Assembly: GCF_001462455.1 (NCBI RefSeq)
Contig: NZ_LNTD01000153.1
Span: forward strand, 1 to 41,471
DNA length: 41,471 nt
Source of the DNA: Cellulomonas sp. B6
GTDB taxonomy: Bacteria; Actinomycetota; Actinomycetes; Actinomycetales; Cellulomonadaceae
Reading direction: 5' to 3'
In this document: positions 37,805-41,471 of the stretch, one piece after another
Numbering within the stretch: the stretch's first letter is position 1
Layout of the letters: the number at the start of each line of letters is the position of its first letter
The notes under the pieces: model-generated
The model's input: the letters and a program-made list of their open reading frames with translations, nothing else
The model's database searches: none
What the model was told of the DNA's origin: nothing
Made by a program: the position numbers and the translations under genes

Positions 37805-37881
37805 GGTCGTGCACGGGCACCCGGGTCACCGTGCCGAGACACGTCTCGCGACGCCGGGCCCGCCGCCGCTAGCGTCGCGGC

Positions 37882-38532
37882 ATGTACGTGCCGGTGTTCA
37901 ACGCGCTCGACGACGCCGACGAGGTCCGCGCACTGGTCGCGGCCGTCGGCACCGCGCAGGTCGTCACGGTGGGCGCCGACGGGTACCCCGTCGCGACGCT
38001 GCTGCCCGTGGTGTGGGACGGCGACGTGCTGCTGGGGCACATGGCGCGCGCCAATCCCCAGTGGCGCGACCTGCCCGACGACGCGCCCGCGCTCGCGGTC
38101 GTCAGCGGACCGCAGGCGTACGTGTCGCCGTCCTGGTACGCGAGCAAGGCCGAGCACGGGCGGGTCGTGCCGACGTGGAACTACTCGGCCGTGCACCTGA
38201 CGGGCCGGCTGCGCGTACACCACGACGTCGAGGAGCTGCACCGGCTCGTGACGGCGCTGACCGAGCAGCACGAGCACGGCCGCGCGCAGCCGTGGGCCGT
38301 CACCGACGCGCCCGCGGACTTCGTGCGACGTCAGCTCCGCGCCGTCGTGGGCGTCGAGCTGCGGGTCGAGCGCGTCGAGGCCAAGGCCAAGCTGAGCCAG
38401 AACCGGTCGTCGCAGGACCACGCGGGGGTCGTCGCGGGCCTGGCCGACGAGCGGCACGCCGACGCGCCCGCCGTGGCCGACGCGATGCGCCGCACGGGTG
38501 TCCGGCAGCGGGGGCCGTCGCCGACGCGCTGA
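37882..38532 (+). CDS. PaiB-family FMN-binding protein
   Basis: The 216-residue protein matches the PaiB/FMN-binding split-barrel family: MYVPVFNALDDADEVRALVAAVGTAQVVTVGADGYPVATLLPVVWDGDVLLGHMARANPQW, then VVSGPQAYVSPSWYASKAEHGRVVPTWNYSAVHLTG and VEAKAKLSQNRSSQDHAGVVAGL. The YVSPSWY and VPTWNY blocks are diagnostic. PaiB in Bacillus affects sporulation and protease gene expression. The ortholog role here is unknown and may be enzymatic rather than regulatory. ATG 37882 is preceded by a weak site, and the gene starts 78 nt after the hairpin array. Confidence 0.92.
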   Translation: MYVPVFNALDDADEVRALVAAVGTAQVVTVGADGYPVATLLPVVWDGDVLLGHMARANPQWRDLPDDAPALAVVSGPQAYVSPSWYASKAEHGRVVPTWNYSAVHLTGRLRVHHDVEELHRLVTALTEQHEHGRAQPWAVTDAPADFVRRQLRAVVGVELRVERVEAKAKLSQNRSSQDHAGVVAGLADERHADAPAVADAMRRTGVRQRGPSPTR

Positions 38533-38579
38533 GCACAATCCCCGCGCACCGGCGCAGCCGTCGCCGCTAGCGTCCCGCC

Positions 38580-39380
38580 ATGGACCAGGCCACGTTCGAC
38601 GCCCGTCTGCAGCGCTACTACGGCACGCACGTCGACGAGGGCGCGCGGCTCGGGCGCACCGCGGCCGGCGCGGTCGAGCTGGTCCGCACGCGCGAGATCG
38701 TCGGCGCGCACCTGGCACCGGGGTCACGCGTGCTCGACGTCGGCGGCGGCACGGGCGTGCACGCGACGTGGCTCGCGGCGCAGGGGCACGACGTCACGCT
38801 CGTCGACCCGGTCGCGTCGCAGGTCGAGACGGCGCGCGCGGTCGGCACGTTCGCGGCCGAGGTCGGCGACGCCCGCGCGCTGGGGGCCGCCGACGCGACG
38901 GTCGACGCGGTGCTGCTGGCAGGCCCGCTGTACCACCTGGCGGCGCGCGACGACCGGCTGCGGGCGCTGCGCGAGGCCCGGCGGGTGCTGCGCCCGGGCG
39001 GTGTCGTCCTCGCGGCCGGGATCACACGCTCCATCGCGACGATGGACGTCGTGCTGAGCCGCCGGTTCACCGACCTCCCGGGCCCGGAGCTGACGAGGCT
39101 GCTCGAGACGGGCGAGCCGGCGGAGGCGCTGGCCCGCGACGAGGGCGGGTTCCCGGGTGCGCACTTCCACACCGCGGCCGAGCTGACCGACGAGCTGACG
39201 AGCGCGGGCTTCCACGAGGCACGCGTCTGGGGCGTCGAGGGCCCCGGCAGCCTCGCGCTGGAGTTCGCCCGCCCGGACGACGACGTGGTCGCGGCCGCCC
39301 TCGTGCTGGCCCGCGCGACCGACGGCGACAGCGAGGCGGTGGACCTGTCGGGGCACCTGCTGGGCGTCGCGACCCGCTGA
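38580..39380 (+). CDS. Class I SAM-dependent methyltransferase
   Basis: The 266-residue protein has a classical Rossmann methyltransferase core. Motif I is VLDVGGGTGVHATWLAAQGHDVTLVDP (about 49-75). The motif II region is ALGAADATVDAVLLAGPLYHL, and the motif III region LREARRVLRPGGVVLAAGI. This set resembles UbiE/Methyltransf_11 enzymes acting on small molecules. An N-terminal segment with YYGTHVDEGARLGRTAAGAVELVRTREIV precedes the core. Substrate unknown. ATG 38580 starts 47 nt after the PaiB-like gene, so the two may be co-transcribed. Confidence 0.93.
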   Translation: MDQATFDARLQRYYGTHVDEGARLGRTAAGAVELVRTREIVGAHLAPGSRVLDVGGGTGVHATWLAAQGHDVTLVDPVASQVETARAVGTFAAEVGDARALGAADATVDAVLLAGPLYHLAARDDRLRALREARRVLRPGGVVLAAGITRSIATMDVVLSRRFTDLPGPELTRLLETGEPAEALARDEGGFPGAHFHTAAELTDELTSAGFHEARVWGVEGPGSLALEFARPDDDVVAAALVLARATDGDSEAVDLSGHLLGVATR

Positions 39381-39444
39381 GGCACGGCACGCCTCCGCCG
39401 TGTGGTGAGGTGAGGGACCGGGCACCCGAGCGCGAGGAGCAGCC

Positions 39445-40377
39445 GTGGACCGAGCCGTCGTCCGCCGACGCACGCTGGTGGCCGTCGTCGTGCTGGTCGT
39501 CCTCGGCCTGGTCGCCGCGGGCGTGGCCGGCGCCCTGCGCGGCGACCCCGACGCGGAGACCGTGCCGGGCGTCGACGCCCGGGTCGACGACGCCAGCGCG
39601 GGCTGCGGGACCCCCGCGGGTCTGACGACCGGGGAGCACGCCCTGGTCAGCGGCGGGGTCGAGCGCACGTACCGCCTCGACGTCCCGGCGGGCTACGACC
39701 CCGACGAGCCGCACCGTCTGGTGCTCGCGTTCCACTGGTGGACCGGGACGTCGCAGGACGTCGTCGACCGGCTGTTCTACGGTCTGCAGCCGCTCGCGGA
39801 CGGCTCCACGGTGTTCGTCGCGCCGCAGGGCGTCGACGACGCGTGGGCCGACGCCGACGGGAGCGACGTGACGTTCGTCGACGACGTGCTGCGTGAGGTC
39901 GAGGCCGCGCTGTGCGTCGACCCGACGCAGCGGTTCGCGGTCGGGTTCAGCTACGGCGGGAGCATGAGCCACGCGCTCGCGTGCGCACGCGCCGACGTGT
40001 TCCGGGCGGTCGCGGTCCTCAACGGCGCCGAGATCTCGGGCTGCGAGGGCGGCACGGAGCCGATCGCTTACCTGGGGTCGCACGGCGTGGTCGACGACGT
40101 GCTGCCGATCGAGCGGGGCCGTGCGCTGCGGGACCGCGCGCTGCGCACCAACCGGTGCGAGCCGCAGGAGGCGCCCGAGCCGGCACCGGGCAGCGGTGAG
40201 CACACGGTCACGAGGTACACGTGCGCCGAGGGGTACCCGGTGGTGTGGATCGCGTCCGACAGCGGCCACGAGTGGGACGCCCGGGGCACGAGCCGGGAAC
40301 CCACGTTCGTGCCGGGGACGGTGTGGGACTTCTTCACGTCCGTCCCGCCGGCGCCGGTCCCCGCGGCGACGTCCTGA
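39445..40377 (+). CDS. CE1-type secreted/anchored esterase (feruloyl or acetylxylan esterase-like)
   Basis: The 310-residue protein starts with a membrane segment (RTLVAVVVLVVLGLVAAGVAGAL, residues 10-31) that can be a signal peptide or an anchor. The alpha/beta hydrolase domain has YRLDVPAGYDPDEPHRLVLAFHWW (oxyanion side) and the nucleophile Ser169 in GFSYGGS. A catalytic Asp near Asp217 lies in GSHGVVDDV, and the His in IASDSGHEWDA. This is the LpqC/PHB-depolymerase-like branch of CE1. The Cys pairs (C54, C157, C180, C200) suggest disulfides and an extracellular site. It ends with no binding module. GAGGAG lies before GTG 39445. It is a close paralog of the next gene, by tandem duplication. 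Confidence 0.9.
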   Translation: MDRAVVRRRTLVAVVVLVVLGLVAAGVAGALRGDPDAETVPGVDARVDDASAGCGTPAGLTTGEHALVSGGVERTYRLDVPAGYDPDEPHRLVLAFHWWTGTSQDVVDRLFYGLQPLADGSTVFVAPQGVDDAWADADGSDVTFVDDVLREVEAALCVDPTQRFAVGFSYGGSMSHALACARADVFRAVAVLNGAEISGCEGGTEPIAYLGSHGVVDDVLPIERGRALRDRALRTNRCEPQEAPEPAPGSGEHTVTRYTCAEGYPVVWIASDSGHEWDARGTSREPTFVPGTVWDFFTSVPPAPVPAATS

Positions 40378-40397
40378 CGCGTCGTCCCCGGTCAGGT

Positions 40398-40409
40398 GGT
40401 TAAAGGATT
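40398..40409 (+). promoter_or_regulatory. GGTTAAASGRTT motif upstream of the second esterase
   Basis: GGTTAAAGGATT at 40398-40409, 135 nt before the esterase start, matches GGTTAAACGGTT at 36335-36346 before the xylanase at 10 of 12 positions. AT-rich 12-mers are rare in this window. It may be a shared activator or promoter element for secreted polysaccharide enzymes. Confidence 0.4.
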
Positions 40410-40543
40410 ACGCACGATGTGCTCCGACAGGGCCCGTCACTAGCGTCACCCGGACGAACGTGCGCCGGGGCGGAGCACTGCCCGACGGCCGCACCGCACC
40501 CCGCGCCGGCACGGACGCCGGCGCGCCGACCGGAGGAGCCACC

Positions 40544-41471
40544 GTGCACCGACCCCCTACCCGCCGCCGCCTCGGCGCCCTCGTGGCAGCCGTCGCGCTC
40601 GCCGTCGGCGGGCTGACCGCCGCCGCGGCGCCCGCGACCGCGCTGCCCGGCGGCCCCGTCGCGGCCGCCACGACCGGCGGCTGCGGCAAGCCCGCCGCGC
40701 TGTCCACCGGCAACCACACCCTCAGCAGCGGCGGCCAGCAGCGCAGCTTCCGCCTCGACGTCCCCGCGGGCTACGACCCGAGCAAGCCCTACCGCCTCGT
40801 CGTCGGGCTGCACTGGTGGCACGGCACGTCGCAGGACGTCGTCAACCAGAACTTCTACGGCCTCAAGCCGCTCGCGAACAACAGCACGATCTTCGTCGCG
40901 CCGCAGGGCATCGACAACGCGTGGCCCAACACCAACGGCAACGACGTCGCGTTCATCGACGCCGTGCTGCGCACGGTCGAGGCCGCGCTGTGCGTCGACA
41001 CCACGCAGCGGTTCGCGACCGGGTTCAGCTACGGCGGCGGCATGAGCAACGCGCTGGCCTGCACGCGCGCCGACGTGTTCCGAGCCGTCGCGGTCCTCAA
41101 CGGCGCGCAGCTGTCGGGCTGCGCGGGCGGGACGCAGCCCATCGCGTACCTCGGCTCGCACGGCGTGGCCGACAGCGTCCTCAACATCTCGCAGGGCCGC
41201 GCGCTGCGGGACCGCGCGCTGCGCAACAACGGCTGCCAGGCGCAGAACGCGCCCGAGCCCGCGGCGGGCAGCGGCCGGCACACCAAGACGACGTACACGT
41301 GCCGCGACGGGTACCCCGTGGTGTGGATCGCCAACGACAGCGACCACCAGTGGGACGCGCGTGACCGGGGTCAGCAGCAGTCGCACGTGCCCGGCGAGAT
41401 CTGGCAGTTCTTCTCGGCGCTGAGGTCGACGACCACGACGCCGACCCCCACTCCCACGCCGACGCCCACCC
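40544..41471 (+). CDS. CE1-type secreted esterase with C-terminal linker, truncated by the window
   Basis: Reading from GTG 40544 (CGGAGGAG 5-12 nt upstream), 309 residues are visible and no stop is reached. A signal peptide (RRRLGALVAAVALAVGGLTAAAAPATA) precedes an alpha/beta hydrolase domain nearly parallel to the preceding gene: FRLDVPAGYDPSKPYRLVVGLHWW, the nucleophile Ser162 in GFSYGGG, GSHGVADSV for the Asp and IANDSDHQWDA for the His. After FFSALRS the chain enters a Thr-Pro linker (TTTTPTPTPTPTP) at the window end. That is the same type of linker as in the LPMO, so a carbohydrate-binding module, probably CBM2, should follow. It is expected to be secreted and to cleave ester substituents from xylan. 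The other paralog lacks this linker. Confidence 0.92.
   Translation, partial: MHRPPTRRRLGALVAAVALAVGGLTAAAAPATALPGGPVAAATTGGCGKPAALSTGNHTLSSGGQQRSFRLDVPAGYDPSKPYRLVVGLHWWHGTSQDVVNQNFYGLKPLANNSTIFVAPQGIDNAWPNTNGNDVAFIDAVLRTVEAALCVDTTQRFATGFSYGGGMSNALACTRADVFRAVAVLNGAQLSGCAGGTQPIAYLGSHGVADSVLNISQGRALRDRALRNNGCQAQNAPEPAAGSGRHTKTTYTCRDGYPVVWIANDSDHQWDARDRGQQQSHVPGEIWQFFSALRSTTTTPTPTPTPTPT

Noticed and set aside
1..41471. tRNA, rRNA, riboswitch or replication origin
   Set aside because: No cloverleaf with a GTTCRANNC arm, no rRNA-like stretch, no recognisable riboswitch core and no cluster of DnaA boxes was found by reading. A covariance-model scan was not possible here.

Overview
The window is very GC-rich (third codon positions almost all G or C), uses many GTG starts and encodes secreted plant-polysaccharide enzymes: an AA10 lytic polysaccharide monooxygenase with a CBM2, a GH11 xylanase with a CBM2b-like domain, and two paralogous CE1-type esterases. 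With the actinobacterial regulator families present, this points to a cellulolytic actinomycete of the Cellulomonas type. That placement is inferred from gene content and composition, not from a marker gene. I saw no rRNA, tRNA, insertion sequence, phage gene, CRISPR array or replication origin. It looks like ordinary chromosome made of many short operons.

Layout. 0-5.9 kb: a 38-residue Cys-rich protein and a CsoR/CstR-like repressor, a lipoprotein pair, a kinase-like protein, the LPMO, a Nif3-like protein and a second lipoprotein. 5.9-14.1 kb: small enzymes paired with regulators. These are a GntR regulator divergent from an alpha/beta hydrolase, a MerR regulator divergent from an NTF2-like protein whose promoter has the 19-nt MerR spacer, a nucleoside hydrolase behind a perfect 22-bp palindrome, and a CmtR-type metal sensor translationally coupled to a CDF metal exporter. 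The section ends in a frameshifted DUF1905 gene. 14.2-19.1 kb: a tightly overlapping operon (GT4 glycosyltransferase, six-hairpin protein, GH130 protein) facing a second, divergent GT4. This is a candidate oligosaccharide-making or recycling locus. 19.1-25.7 kb: an esterase, a TspO-like membrane protein, a DinB/DUF664 protein, a zinc-ribbon SDR lacking the usual catalytic Tyr, a DUF4274 protein, a small membrane protein and a GNAT/P-loop kinase fusion. Two 70-nt nested-palindrome elements of identical geometry lie in this section. 25.7-36.2 kb: two MFS transporters, a TetR/acetyltransferase operon sharing a near-perfect operator with the second MFS gene, a lipoprotein, an NmrA-like SDR, a fatty-acid desaturase, a LapA-like protein, a voltage-gated channel, a VOC/DoxX pair and a TusA-like protein. 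36.2-41.5 kb: the xylanase with a CelR-like operator upstream and a 52-nt-period hairpin array downstream, a PaiB-like protein, a methyltransferase and the two esterases. The second esterase runs off the window end inside a Thr-Pro linker.

How the genes work together. The extracellular enzymes would attack crystalline polysaccharide (LPMO), xylan backbone (GH11) and ester side groups (CE1 esterases). LacI-type palindromes before the xylanase and LPMO genes suggest sugar-responsive control. Most other loci are self-contained regulator-plus-target modules. The strongest unexplained signals are non-coding: the paired 70-nt nested dyads, the 52-nt hairpin array and several operator-like palindromes.
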